Positions 54,655 to 64,000 of a DNA stretch of 64,000 bases are shown in pieces. Position 1 is the stretch's first letter. The number at the start of each line of letters is the position of its first letter. A program made the position numbers and the translations under genes. Origin of the DNA: Ryuthela nishihirai (Eukaryota > Arthropoda > Arachnida > Araneae > Heptathelidae); contig JAWZYU010000006.1 of assembly GCA_038380435.1 (NCBI GenBank), positions 36,706,501 to 36,770,500 on the forward strand, written 5' to 3'. The notes beneath the pieces are model-generated. The model ran no database searches, was not told the DNA's origin, and was given only the letters and a program-made list of their open reading frames with translations.

Positions 54655-56315
54655 ACATCGAAGAGACAAAACATTATGACCAGCACGTCTTTATGCAAAT
54701 CGAAGCAACTGCATGTAAACGACGGCGCGTGTGAAGGTCATGAAACGGTATAAATAATACCTGATACTGAGCTCTGTTAATAGGTATTATTCTTGTTCTT
54801 CAGATGGGAAAGGCAGCGGACTTAAGTGTTCGGTTAAGTTGTTTTACCTCTGAGCGACACTTTTTTGCACACCATGGGCTAATTGGCCAGGTCACAAGGG
54901 TTGGGTTGTTTTACTTCTGAGCGGCACTTTTTTGCCCACCATGGGCTAAATGGCCAGGTCACATGGACCCCGAAGGCTCAGAGAAGGTTGGGGGAGAGGA
55001 CCCACTGGAACAGCTGTTGGGAGACAGATGGTAGCCTCCCGTCAAGGCCATCCAGTGCGTTCTTTAACGTGCATAGGGTATGGCTCTCCCGCATACGGGG
55101 CCATGGCTTAACATTCCATCCGACAGACGTCGGCCATTCCAAGCTAATCGGTGTCTCCTACTGAGGATTTCAAGGCAGGGAGTTTTGCGGAGATAAATCT
55201 CAAAGCTGACCCAGGTGGAACTCGAACCTGGGAACTACAGATTACGAGCCTGGCGCGCTACCGACTGAGCCACCCCCACCCCATACGGACTTAAGTGAGT
55301 TTGACAAAGGCCAAATTGTAATGGCCAGACGACTGGGTCAGAACATTTTCGAAATGGCAAGGCTTGTGGGGTGCTTACGGTCAACCGTGGTTAGTACTTC
55401 AAAAAGTGGTCAGAGGAGGGAAAGACCACGAATCGCCGGCAAGGTATGGGTCGACCACGACTCTTCGATGCCAGAAGTGAGCGAAGGCTATCCTGTATGG
55501 TACGAGCCACCAGAAAAGATACTATGGCGCAACTAGCCCGTAATTTGAATGCTGGTAATGGCAGTAATGTGTCGCAACACACACTACATCGAACCCTGCT
55601 GAAAATGGCGCTGCGTAGCTGCAGGCTGCTCGGATGCCCATGCTAACCTCGGTTCACCGTTGAAAGCGCCTACAGTGGGCACAGAGCATCAAAACTGGAC
55701 CTTGAATAATTGGAAGAAGGTCGTCTGGTCCGATGAATCTCGTTTCCTGTTGCGCCATGTGGATGGCCGGGTACGTTTACTGGGGAACCAGGATGCACTG
55801 TGAGAAGAAAACAAGCCGGTGGAGGAAGTGTATTACTTTGTGCAATGTTCTGCTGGGAAACTCTGGGTCCAGTCATTAATGTGCAGGAAACTATGATGTC
55901 TACCACCTACCTAAGCATCATTGCAGACCAGGTACATCCTTTTATGACAACGGTATATCACTCTGTAGCGACTTCTTTTAGCAGGTTAATGCGCCATGCC
56001 ACACTGCCCGGATTGTTCAAGAATGGTTTGCGGAACATGAGGAAGACTTCCAGGTATTGCCCTGGACTCCAAATTCCCCAGACATCAATCCAATCGAGCA
56101 TCTGTGTGTTGGAACAGCAAATCCGATCTAGGAGGGCTCAACACGTAATTTAGAAGAGTTAAAGGATCTGCTGTAACGTGTTGGTACCAGATACCACAAG
56201 ACAACTTTAGAAAATCTTATAGCATCCATGCCTCGCCGGGTAAGAGCTATTTTGGCAGCACGTGGAGGACCAACATCAAATGAGGCAGGTGGTCATAATG
56301 TTTTGGCTTTTTAAT
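54655..56315 (+). mobile_element. Tc1-like element, dead, split by a SINE-A dimer
   Basis: The terminal inverted repeat core caaaacattatgacca (54667-54682) has its complement at 56290-56305. The transposase frame starts MGKAADL, then [15 protein letters not shown] after the SINE insertion. Further on it contains VVWSDESRF (first catalytic Asp present). The second catalytic Asp is replaced in QVNAPCHTA (normally QDNA), and WFAEHEEDFQVLPW then SPDINPIEH holds the catalytic Glu. There are several frameshifts, for example after 55640 and around 55800. Not functional. Confidence 0.85.
54829..55285 (-). mobile_element. SINE-A dimer inside one TSD
   Basis: A roughly 70-bp 3'-end unit (54829-54899) is fused to a full-length unit (54900-55285). 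One perfect 12-bp TSD, cggacttaagtg (54817-54828 and 55286-55297), flanks the pair. In element orientation it is full copy then partial 3' end. Confidence 0.9.
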
Positions 56316-56496
56316 GTAAATTTGATTTTGATCTTTAATTTATCTTGAACCACATTTTCCCCTTAAATGCATATTTTAGTGTTACAAGAGCTTCAAAGTT
56401 AGATTACCATATCCATAACATGGAAATTCTAGGGCTGAACAGCAGCAGAATAGCTGCTAATAACGCTAGACTGAATAAAAGGCTGAATAGCAGCAG

Positions 56497-56887
56497 TGGG
56501 GCGGGGGTGGTTCAGTCGGTAGCGCGCCAGGCTCGTAATCTGTAGTTCCCAGGTTCGAGTCCCAGCTGGGTCAGCGTTGAGATTTATCTCCGCAAAATTC
56601 CCCGCCCTGCCCACGGTCAGTAGGGGACACCGATGGGTTTGGAAAGGCCGCCGTCCGTCGGATGGGACGTTAAACCGTGGTCCCGTGTGCGGGAGAGCCA
56701 TACCCTGTGCACGTTAAAGAACACGCTGGATGGCCTTGACGGGAGGCTACCATCTATCTCCCAACAGCTGTTCCAGTGGGTCCCCTCCCCCAACCTTCTC
56801 TGAGCCTTCGGGGTCCATGTGACCTGGCCATTTAGCCCATGGTGTGCAAAAAAGTGCCGCTCAGAGGTAAAACAACCCAACCCAACA
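56497..56887 (+). mobile_element. SINE-A reference copy, full length
   Basis: A complete copy of the dominant repeat in its own orientation, and the one used here to define the family. The A box lies at 56508-56519 and the B box GGTTCGAGTCC at 56552-56562, giving a tRNA-like head. The head resembles Lys or elongator-Met tRNA by eye; the anticodon-loop position reads CGT. A GC-rich central domain follows (about 56600-56740) containing GGGACGTTAAACCGTGG and GTGCACGTTAAAGAACAC. The 3' end is TAAAACAACCCAACCC without a poly(A) tract. It is flanked by a perfect 14-bp TSD, ctgaatagcagcag (56483-56496 and 56888-56901). The central domain recalls conserved domains of animal SINE superfamilies such as Nin-DC or Meta types, but that is from memory and not tested. 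The element encodes no protein and would depend on a LINE partner. Confidence 0.92.
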
Positions 56888-56901
56888 CTGAATAGCAGCA
56901 G

Positions 56902-57170
56902 ATAACCCTAGCTGTTGCTGAAAGGCCACTGAAGCACCTTCAGTAGCCTTTCAGTAACAATCTTTAGCAACAAGTTGCTTTAAACCTGCTGCTATTCAGT
57001 AAACAATCGCAGCAGGTGGTAAAATTATGCAAGAAAGCGAATATAGAAGCTCCAAGAAACCTAATGTTTTGTCTTCTTAAAGTCTAAAGTCAAGGCAGAA
57101 ACCGAGCTTTAATCAGAAGTTTTAGTTTCTGAAATTTTATGGTGCAGAGTCGATTACATCGACGCTAAAA
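56902..57170. other. Short stretch with a small inverted repeat
   Basis: Around 56910-57005, ggccactgaagcaccttcag and complementary phrases (cagtagcctttcagtaac; tgctgctattcag) hint at a small foldback. Nothing else. Confidence 0.35.
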
Positions 57171-57737
57171 AATTGCTACAATCAAATTCAATTCAAATAC
57201 ATAACAGGGATTGGGAGGTCCTTCTTCAGACTTTCCCATGTAGATTTTGTTTTCTTAAAGGTTATATATGTGTTTTTTTTTTCCAGAGGTTTTTTTTTTT
57301 TCTCTTATTCTTTAAGAGAGTAATTTTTTAATATTTTTTTTCCTCTTTTCATATATTTTTTTCCCATTTTTCATAGTTTTTTTTCTTTCATATTTCATCT
57401 TTTTTTTTAAGTATTTTTGTATAGATTATTCCATATGTTTGTTGTTTTAAGGAAGTCAAGCAAAAAGCCAAATATTTCGATTTGAGTATGTGAGTTAGGA
57501 TGGTTTAAAATAGAGTTTAAAGTGAAGTCCTTTATATCTATACTTTCAAGATTTTCAAAAAACTTTTTTCTTTGAATATTGTATTCTTCACAATTTACAA
57601 TTATGTGGGAAGAATTTTCAATTAGATTACATTTTGAACATTTGGGGGAGTTGCTTAAATTAAGTAAAAATTTTGATTTCTTTAAGAATATAATATCAGT
57701 TCTTAGCCGAAAAAAAGTTTTGGATTCATGTCTTGAA

Positions 57738-57952
57738 AAAAAATAAAAAAATAAATACCCCCTCAATCAGCTGCTTGCCACAGAGGTCTGACAGGAGCCT
57801 GTCAGTTTATATGCCATAGTAGGAGATCTGAGAGGATGGCAGGACCTCAGCAGAAAAACGACACACACATCCATGCCTTAACCCGGGGCTCGAACCCGGT
57901 CCCTTAGATTAATAGCCAAGCGTGCTAAGCACTCGGCCACGGGACGGCTGTC
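57738..57952 (-). mobile_element. SINE-B inserted in the LINE
   Basis: Full-length SINE-B with a taaataaatacccc tail and a head ending actcggccacggga. The flanks tgtcttgaaaa and tgtcttaaaat are a probable degraded TSD. Confidence 0.85.
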
Positions 57953-58179
57953 TTAAAATGGGAAGTTTTAATATAGTATTAATTTTGTTGGAAAGTTCTG
58001 ATCTAAAATTTGGTTTGAAAAAAGAATATAATTGAAAATATTTTTCTGATAAACTAAATTCTAAATTTTTTATCTCTTTATTTGAATTAATGTAAAAATC
58101 ATGAATAGGGGTAATTGTATTATAAGTATGTGCTGATTTTGCAATTTTATCAACCTCTTCATTTTCTTTAATTCCAGAG

Positions 58180-58565
58180 TTTTGGATTGTTTTACCTCTG
58201 AGCGGCACTTTTTTGCACACCATGGGCTAAATGGCCAGGTCACAAGGACCCCAAAGGCTCAGAGAAGGTTGGGGGAGGGGAACCACTGGAAGAGCTGTTG
58301 GGAGACAGATGGTAGCCTCCCGTCAAGGCCATCCAGCGTGTTCTTTAACGTGCACAGGGTATGGCTCTCCCGCACACGGGGCCACGGCTTAACGTCCCAT
58401 CCGACGGACGGCGGCCTTTCCAAGCCCATCCGGTGTCCCCTACTGACCGTGGGCAGGGCGGGGAATTTTGCGGAGATAAATCTCAACACTGACCCAGCTG
58501 GGACTCGAACCTGGGAACTACAGATTACGAGCCTGGCGCGCTACCGACTGAGCCACCCCCGCCCC
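58180..58565 (-). mobile_element. SINE-A inserted in the LINE RNase H region
   Basis: TSD taattccagag / taattccaaag (58169-58179 and 58566-58576), one mismatch. It separates WTPGHFGI from KENEEVDK. Confidence 0.9.
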
Positions 58566-58684
58566 TAATTCCAAAGTGTCCTGGAGTCCAACATAAGTGA
58601 ATAATATCATTCTTTTCTTTCAAGTTTTCATTGTTAAGTTTGAGTAGAGAGTATATGTAAAATGAGTATGGAATTGCTACAATC

Positions 58685-58912
58685 GATGAGAATAATTCTT
58701 ATATTTCACATGCAATTTTTTAAAAAAATTATTTTAAAAATCATGTGATGTCATGAATGTATAAGAACCAGGTTCCGGTCTAGAGAAAAATAAAAAGTTG
58801 GGGGGAGCTGGATTGAGATACTAGTATAGCATTCCCCCCACTCTGTTTTAGGGTTATTTAATATTTTCTTCAAAAAACCATGAAACACACTACATACATA
58901 CAAAAATACATA
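58685..58912. other. AT-rich stretch, nothing recognised
   Basis: No gene or repeat recognised. Confidence 0.5.
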
Positions 58913-59010
58913 CAAAATCCTCATGCAGCCATGGGCTACGGAGGTCCAACCAGACTGTGTAATTTTCCTCTCCAGACGTGTCTCTTTTGAGCAACAGCTG
59001 CTGCAAACAC
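58913..59010 (-). mobile_element. Extra 3' end of the APE-RT LINE
   Basis: Reads AAVAQKRHVWRGKLHSLVGPP (roughly the last 20 codons) and a stop, then the 3' end tagcccatggctgcatgagg. It directly follows the 3' end of the larger copy in the same orientation. Confidence 0.78.
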
Positions 59011-62000
59011 ATCTTCATCATCATAATCCTCAAGCAGCCATGGGCTACGGAGGTCCAACCAGACCGCGCAGTTTAATTATCCAAGCATATCTGTCCTGAG
59101 CTACATCTGCTGCATCCGGCCACTGCACACCAATTCTAACAAGGTCCTGTTTGACATTGTCTGCCCACCGCATCCTAGGTCTCCCCCTCCTTCTGAGGCC
59201 TCTAGGCACACTGTTCATAACGCTATTCGCCAATCTATAATTATCCATACGGGCAACTTGTCCAAACCAGCGGATTCTCTGTCTGCACAATATGCTGTTT
59301 AAAGGATGTTGCGACTCCTTTGCCTAACCTTATCATTACTTGCAAAGCTGAACCACCTAATGCCCAAGATACTGCGTAAGCATCTAGAATCAAAAACATC
59401 TAGTTACCTGTTATCTTGTTTACAAAGTGTCCACATTTCACTACCATAACTAACCCTAGAAAGAACCAAACTATTATACAGTCTAATTTTAGTCTTTAGG
59501 TGTATACGCCTATTTCTCCACACTCTCCATAGATTCTTAAAAGTCCCGGCAGCAATCCCTATTCTTCTCTTAATCTCATGCCGCACATCACCATTATCTG
59601 TTACATAGCTCCCAAGATAATTAAACTTTGACACCTGTTCAAGATTGCAACCATTCAGATTAACTGAATCACAGCTTGCTTGACCAATTTTCATCATTTT
59701 AGTTTTCTCTCTGTTTATAACCAACCCTACTCTAGTGCCAGTTTCATCAACAGCTCGAATGAAAGAGTTCATCTCATCAACATCATCTGCCAAAATGGCT
59801 ATATCATCAGCACAATCTAAATCAGAAATTTTCGTATCTCCAGCCCATTTAAGGCCAAAATCTTTCCCTTGAAGTGAATTTCGCATAACATAATCAATAA
59901 TCAAACTAAAGAGAAAAGGAGACAAAATTCACTCTTGTCGAACACCAGAAGTAATGCTAAACCAATTGCTACAAGACTTACCAACTCTCACACTTATTAT
60001 AGAGAACTTTCATTATGTTAACTAACTTGTCTGGTATACCTTATGATCACACAATCAACCACAAATTATGACGATCAACAGAGTCGAAAGCCTTTTTGAA
60101 ATCAACAAAGCTAGCAACCAAAGGTTTCTGAAACTCTAAACATTTCTCAAGAATCTGCCTAAGTGAAAATATCTGATCTACACATCCCCTACCACTTCTG
60201 AATCCATATTGCTCATCACGCAATTGACTGTCAACCAGATTCTTAATTCTATTAAGCACAATCATGGAAAGAACTTTACCAGGAACAGAGAGTAAGCTGA
60301 TACCCCTATAGTTATCACAAGAACTACGATCACCTTTTTTGAAAATAGGGATAATAATAGCGCTGGTAAAATCTTTAGGAACCACATCTTTATTATAAAA
60401 GTTACTCAAAATTTCAGTCATCCAAGTGGTAACCGAAACATTCCTAGCTCTGAGCATTTCTGTAGCAATTTCATCTACCCCTGAGGATTTATGAAGTTTA
60501 AGTTTAGAAATAGCCAAAATAACTTAAAATTGTGTTATAGGGACAATATTAAAGCCAGTAATGCATCTATCATCATTGCAAACAATGGGAGTAGAACCAA
60601 CTACACTGTTTAGAACATCAGTGAAATGCTCAGCCCACCTAGCCATGACAGAATCTTCCCCTTCTATAACTTTACCTTGTTTATCCTTCAATCCCTGTAT
60701 AGCTGTCCGTTTTCTACCACATAAAACATTAACTATCTGGTACAGCTCTCTGCTGTTGTGCTGCCTAACTGCTTCCTCAGCTTCGTCAGCCAAGTCATCA
60801 AGCCAACGATTCTTATCAGTATAGTCTGTAATCCTTTCTATTAGGACTAGTAGGGTACTGATTAAGGACATTCCTGCAGTTCCTTCTTTCTGAAATAAGC
60901 TCAAGTGCCTTATCACTTAAATAAATCTGGCTCCTCTCCTCCTTTTTTCCTAAAAGAGTACTGTTAGTGTCCAAAAAAGCCTGTTTAAAATGATCCCATT
61001 CTTCCTCAACTTCAGTAGTAAGCAAACCATGGTTCTCATGATGACTAAGTAACCTATCATGGTAAGCTTTAGCTATAACTGGATCTTTCAGAGCTTCAGT
61101 ATTAAAGGTAAATTTTTTAAATTTAGCACAACACTCTTTAAGTTTAAGTTGCAAGACACTTTTAACAAAGTAAGGGTCAGATCCAATTTCAGCTCCCCTA
61201 TATGCCCTGGTATTTCTAACAGAACTAGCCCATTTGCTGATGATTAATATATAATCGATCATATTTTTATTCAGCCCATCAGGTGAAACCCATGTGTACT
61301 TATGCATGTTGCGGTGTTTGTAATAAGTGTTAGTTATTATGAAGCCATTGAGTTTAATTACCTGTAGGAGATGTTGCCCATTGCCATTGCAGCTGCCAAT
61401 ACCAAAAGGACCTATCACCCCTCCCCAAAGGTCAGAGTCAGTACCAACTTTGGCATTGAAGTCACCTAGAACAAGGGTAATATCTCCTTTCTTGACAGAA
61501 TTCAAAATATCCTGAAGTTGTCCGTAAAAAACGTTTCTCTCATCATCATCAGCATACTCAGTGGGGGCATAACAGCAGATAACATTCAAGTCTTTAATGC
61601 TTGTCTGAAATTTTGCTGTAAGAAACCTTTCATATCCTAGAAGAGCATCACCAGCATGTCTGCTGAGCAGCAGATCTACGCCTTGGTGATGCTTTCCATC
61701 CTCCCTCCCTCCCTGTGTAGAGAATTTTAAAGTTATTTTTAAGTATCTCACTTTTACCTGTCCATCTGGTCTCTTACAAGCCTAGAATATCTAGGTTATA
61801 GCGCTGGAATTCCTGCGTGAGGACATCAAGAGAATAATCTCTATGTAATGTCCTCTCGTTCCTGCAGAGAGAAAATGATTAGTAGGATTTTTAAAGAAAT
61901 TAGGTTTATTGAGATTGGTAGGGCCAACAATATCAAACAGCCTCCTGATTGCAGGCATGGGGCAAAGACCTGTTCCTCCTCCGCTAAAGGCTGAAGTCAC

Positions 62001-62612
62001 CGATGCTGGTAGGAACTTCAGGCACCATCTTTTCAAGTGGATATATGGCTTGCCTGAGATACATTACTCGAGTTTAGGCTTGACGATGCCCAACTAGCTA
62101 CGTAAGGTTCAAGTACCTGCGATGGCCTCTGATTAGGATTATCCACCAGCTAATATAAGGTATCCCACGCCTCTGTTCACTTAGGGCTGGCAACCCAGAA
62201 GCAAACAGAAAACACAGCAGCAGATTCTCCCTCAACAGAGGCCCACCAGTGCAGCAAGTCCAGGATCCATAATCAAGCTCAAATCCATAAACAAGTCCAG
62301 TCTAGTAGGTATAAATGGTCAGCACCAGGACCCTGTGAAGTTGACCACTCCTCAGCAGGGTTGAAAAAAAAGAAAAAAGTGACCATAGATGACCAGATCA
62401 GTAGGCCATACTGAACTGGCAGCCCTCCCCTTCCGTTCCCTTCTAAAAGAGAATATATCTTTTGAAAGGTACTAACGGCCTGCACCATGAGAAGGCGGGG
62501 TCGGACATTTGGTGCTAGACCTGGCCGGTTCTGTGTATCATCACTAGGGATTGGTACACAGCTCTCCTTCCAGTTTACGCCTAGCCACCATTTACAGACT
62601 CTGCAAACACAC
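59011..62612 (-). mobile_element. APE-type LINE (RTE/RTE-X-like), degenerate
   Basis: An almost complete element. 62040-62612 is a non-coding 5' region. A single ORF would run from about 61990 to 59045 with endonuclease then reverse transcriptase and a C-terminal tail. The 3' end is the GAT-rich agcccatggctgcttgagga. A Tc1-like element starts at 62615, just upstream, so the true 5' end may be cut. The RTE-X assignment rests on remembered RT and tail motifs and is tentative. Confidence 0.82.
59045..61870 (-). pseudogene. LINE endonuclease-reverse transcriptase, multiply disabled
   Basis: Endonuclease: TLHRDYSLDVLTQEFQRYNL, then DILGL-stop-ETRWTG near 61780, a stop just before the catalytic Glu. 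ICCYAPTE, VLGDFNAKVG and YTWVSPDG follow. EIGSDPYFV has Pro where the catalytic His of the SDH motif should be. RT: KLHKSSGVDEI, PIFKKGDRSSCDNYRGISLL, DEQYGFRSGRGCVDQIF, VDFKKAFDSVDR, RQE-stop-ILSPFLFSLIID (59925 region), then DCADDIAIL (the F/YxDD box as CADD), LVINREKTK and FNYLGSYV. Tail: RIRWFGQVARMD, RRRGRPRMRW, GLVGPP. There are frameshifts near 61700 and 60850 and between 60047 and 59945, and a stop at 60521. It cannot encode an active protein. Confidence 0.85.
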
Positions 62613-62614
62613 TA

Positions 62615-64000
62615 CAGGAAATAAAAAATGCAACACTTGCAAGAAGTTAAGCAAATGTGACGAAATTTAGGGAGGCGATAGTAATGCAGATGCATGAAAA
62701 TGATTAGGTTTGCAGGATGATCGAAACGATTGGACAGACGCGAGCTGACGTCACAGGTGAGGAGCAGTCAAACACAGATAAAGGCAAGCAAAACTCCCTG
62801 GTTGACAAAACGTTGTGGAAATTGTTCTAAACCGATAAAGATGCCGTTCCAACATTTAACAGACTTTGAGCATGGAAGAATCATCGGCCTTAGGGAAGCT
62901 GGTTTGTCGTACAGAGATATGGCCAACCTTGCTCAACCTTTGTCAACCTTGCTGGCCGCCATCCCAGTACCATCGTATACATATGGCGCCAGTGGGTTCA
63001 AGAAAGGATCCAGCACACGCGACAAGGATCAGGAAGACGAGGTATGACCACGGAGAGACAGGAACACCATTTGCGAGCATGGCATTGCGTGACAGATTCT
63101 CGACTACAACGCAACTACAAAGGGACTGGCAACAGGTAACACATCGAATACCTACCAGGCGGATGGTGAACAAGCTTTTACAGTTTTCACTGAGAGACTA
63201 TCGCCTGGCATTGCGTTTTGCCCCTCACATGTGCCCACATGCAAGCACGTCTTCAGTGGTGTCGCCTCAGACAGAACTGGAACGAAGAAGAGTGGAGTAC
63301 CGTGGTGTTAAGTGACGAATCTCATTTTTGTCTGGTCAGCACGATCGATAGACAATGTGTTCGCCGTCATCCAGGGTTGGGTTGTTTTACCTCTGAGCGG
63401 CACTTTTTTGCACACCATGGGCTAAATGGCCAGGTCACATGGACCCCGAAGGCGCAGAGAAGGTTGGGGGATGGGACCCACTGGAACAGCTGTTGGGAGA
63501 CAGATGGTAGCCTTCAGTCAAGGCCATCCAGCATGTTCTTTAACGTGCACAGGGTATGGCTCTCCCGCACAGGGGGCCACGGCTTAACGTCCCATCCGAC
63601 GGACGGCGGCCTTTCCAAGCCCATCGGTGTCCCCTACTGACCGTGGGCAGGGCGGGGAAATTTTGCGGAGACGTCATCCAGGTGAAAGGAACGCCACCCA
63701 CTGCATGCGACATCTTCACACAGCTCTGGAAGTTAATGCTCAAAGTCTGTTAACTGTTGGAACGGCTGTCGACGTCAGCGTAACGACAACTTTAGCGGTT
63801 TAGAATAATTTCCACAACAGCTGGTGTCTTGGTGTAGGGTACCATTAGTCGGACATCTCGGTCAGAACTGATCATCATAAAGAATATCTAACTGCCCAAC
63901 GATATGTTACCAACATTTTGCATCCAGTGGCTGTACCATTTGTTCAGCAGCAAGGAACCTTTTACCAGCAAGATAACGCCCATCCCCACACAGTCCGCAT
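62615..64000 (+). mobile_element. Tc1-like element, truncated by the window edge, split by a SINE-A
   Basis: Follows a TA (62613-62614) and begins CAGGAAATAAAAAATGCAAC. The transposase frame starts at 62841, MPFQHLTDFEHGRIIGLREA, then a helix-turn-helix region disrupted by a local duplication (acctt gctcaacctttgtcaacc). TQLQRDWQQVTHR, QWCRLRQNWNEEEW and VVLSDESHF (first catalytic Asp) follow. After the SINE, QDNAHPHTVR (second catalytic Asp) ends the window at 63999; the catalytic Glu and right end lie outside. Frameshifts near 62980 and 63230 indicate a relic. Confidence 0.82.
63376..63671 (-). mobile_element. SINE-A, 5'-truncated, nested in Tc1
   Basis: Perfect 11-bp TSD cgtcatccagg (63365-63375 and 63672-63682). 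The element ends at ttttgcggaga, so the tRNA head is absent. Confidence 0.93.

Larger units (their letters stand above)
57184..58671 (-). mobile_element. 3' end of an RNase H-bearing LINE, with TSD and two nested SINEs
   Basis: Minus-strand pieces join into the C-terminal part of a LINE ORF2. The RNase H end reads IHLCWTPGHFGI (58600s), then KENEEVDKIAKSA. A downstream segment follows, TFFRLRTDIIFLKKSKF, with a Cys/His motif CSKC...H...C (CSKCNLIENSSHIIVNCEEY). This order is typical of Jockey/I/R1-group LINEs. A perfect 13-bp TSD aattgctacaatc (57171-57183 and 58672-58684) bounds it, so it is a 5'-truncated insertion. A T-rich region at 57280-57410 is the 3' UTR on the plus strand. SINE-A (58180) and SINE-B (57738) both sit inside it. 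Confidence 0.82.

Noticed and set aside
57270..57420. Poly(T) terminator or promoter element
   Set aside because: It is the A-rich 3' UTR of a LINE read on the opposite strand, within its TSD boundaries.

Overview
The window looks like intergenic DNA from an animal nuclear genome, most likely an arthropod, and I find no intact host gene. Four things point to this. The sequence is AT-rich with isolated GC-rich islands. It is dense in tRNA-derived SINEs, Tc1/mariner and hAT-like DNA transposons and non-LTR retrotransposons. It carries no bacterial-style gene arrangement. It also contains a nuclear copy of mitochondrial COX1 that reads sensibly only in the invertebrate mitochondrial code (AGA as Ser, ATA as Met, TGA as Trp). 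The class of arthropod cannot be settled from what I can see.

The dominant element, called SINE-A here, is about 390 bp. In its own orientation it has a tRNA-like head (A box TGGCTCAGTCGG, B box GGTTCGAGTCC), a GC-rich central domain containing GGGACGTTAAGCCGTGG and GTGCACGTTAAAGAACAC, and a 3' end in TAAAACAACCCAACCC. I count about 70 copies, fragments and dimers on both strands, covering roughly a third of the window. Many have 8-18 bp target-site duplications (TSDs). Several are cleanly 5'-truncated, which fits target-primed reverse transcription. A second, unrelated SINE (SINE-B, 212 bp, TTTA tail) has about five copies. Most long open frames in the window are SINE-A read on its antisense strand and are not genes.

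Layout: 1-11 kb holds nested SINE-A copies, a roughly 54-bp degenerate tandem repeat (6.1-7.1 kb) and a Tc1-like relic (9.0-9.3 kb). 11.66-12.09 kb is a foldback element with TA ends. 13.2-17.8 kb is a mariner relic caught in a 1,917-bp tandem duplication made by unequal recombination between two SINE-A copies. 22.8-23.3 kb is a second foldback element. 27.2-28.5 kb is a four-level nest of insertions. 38.85-40.2 kb is the COX1 NUMT, split twice by SINEs. 43.3-45.3 kb is a minisatellite with transposon-like ends. 50.4-50.6 kb has two interlocked inverted repeats. 54.66-56.3 kb is a dead Tc1 element split by a SINE dimer. 57.2-58.7 kb is the 3' end of an RNase H-bearing LINE with a 13-bp TSD, invaded by both SINE families. 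59.0-62.6 kb is a degenerate APE-RT LINE, and 62.6 kb to the end is another Tc1-like element cut off by the window edge.

The main interest is mechanistic. The window preserves a resolvable SINE-SINE recombination breakpoint, repeated hairpin and micro-inversion events at one SINE subregion, retrotransposed dimers inside single TSDs, and insertion-order clocks provided by nesting.
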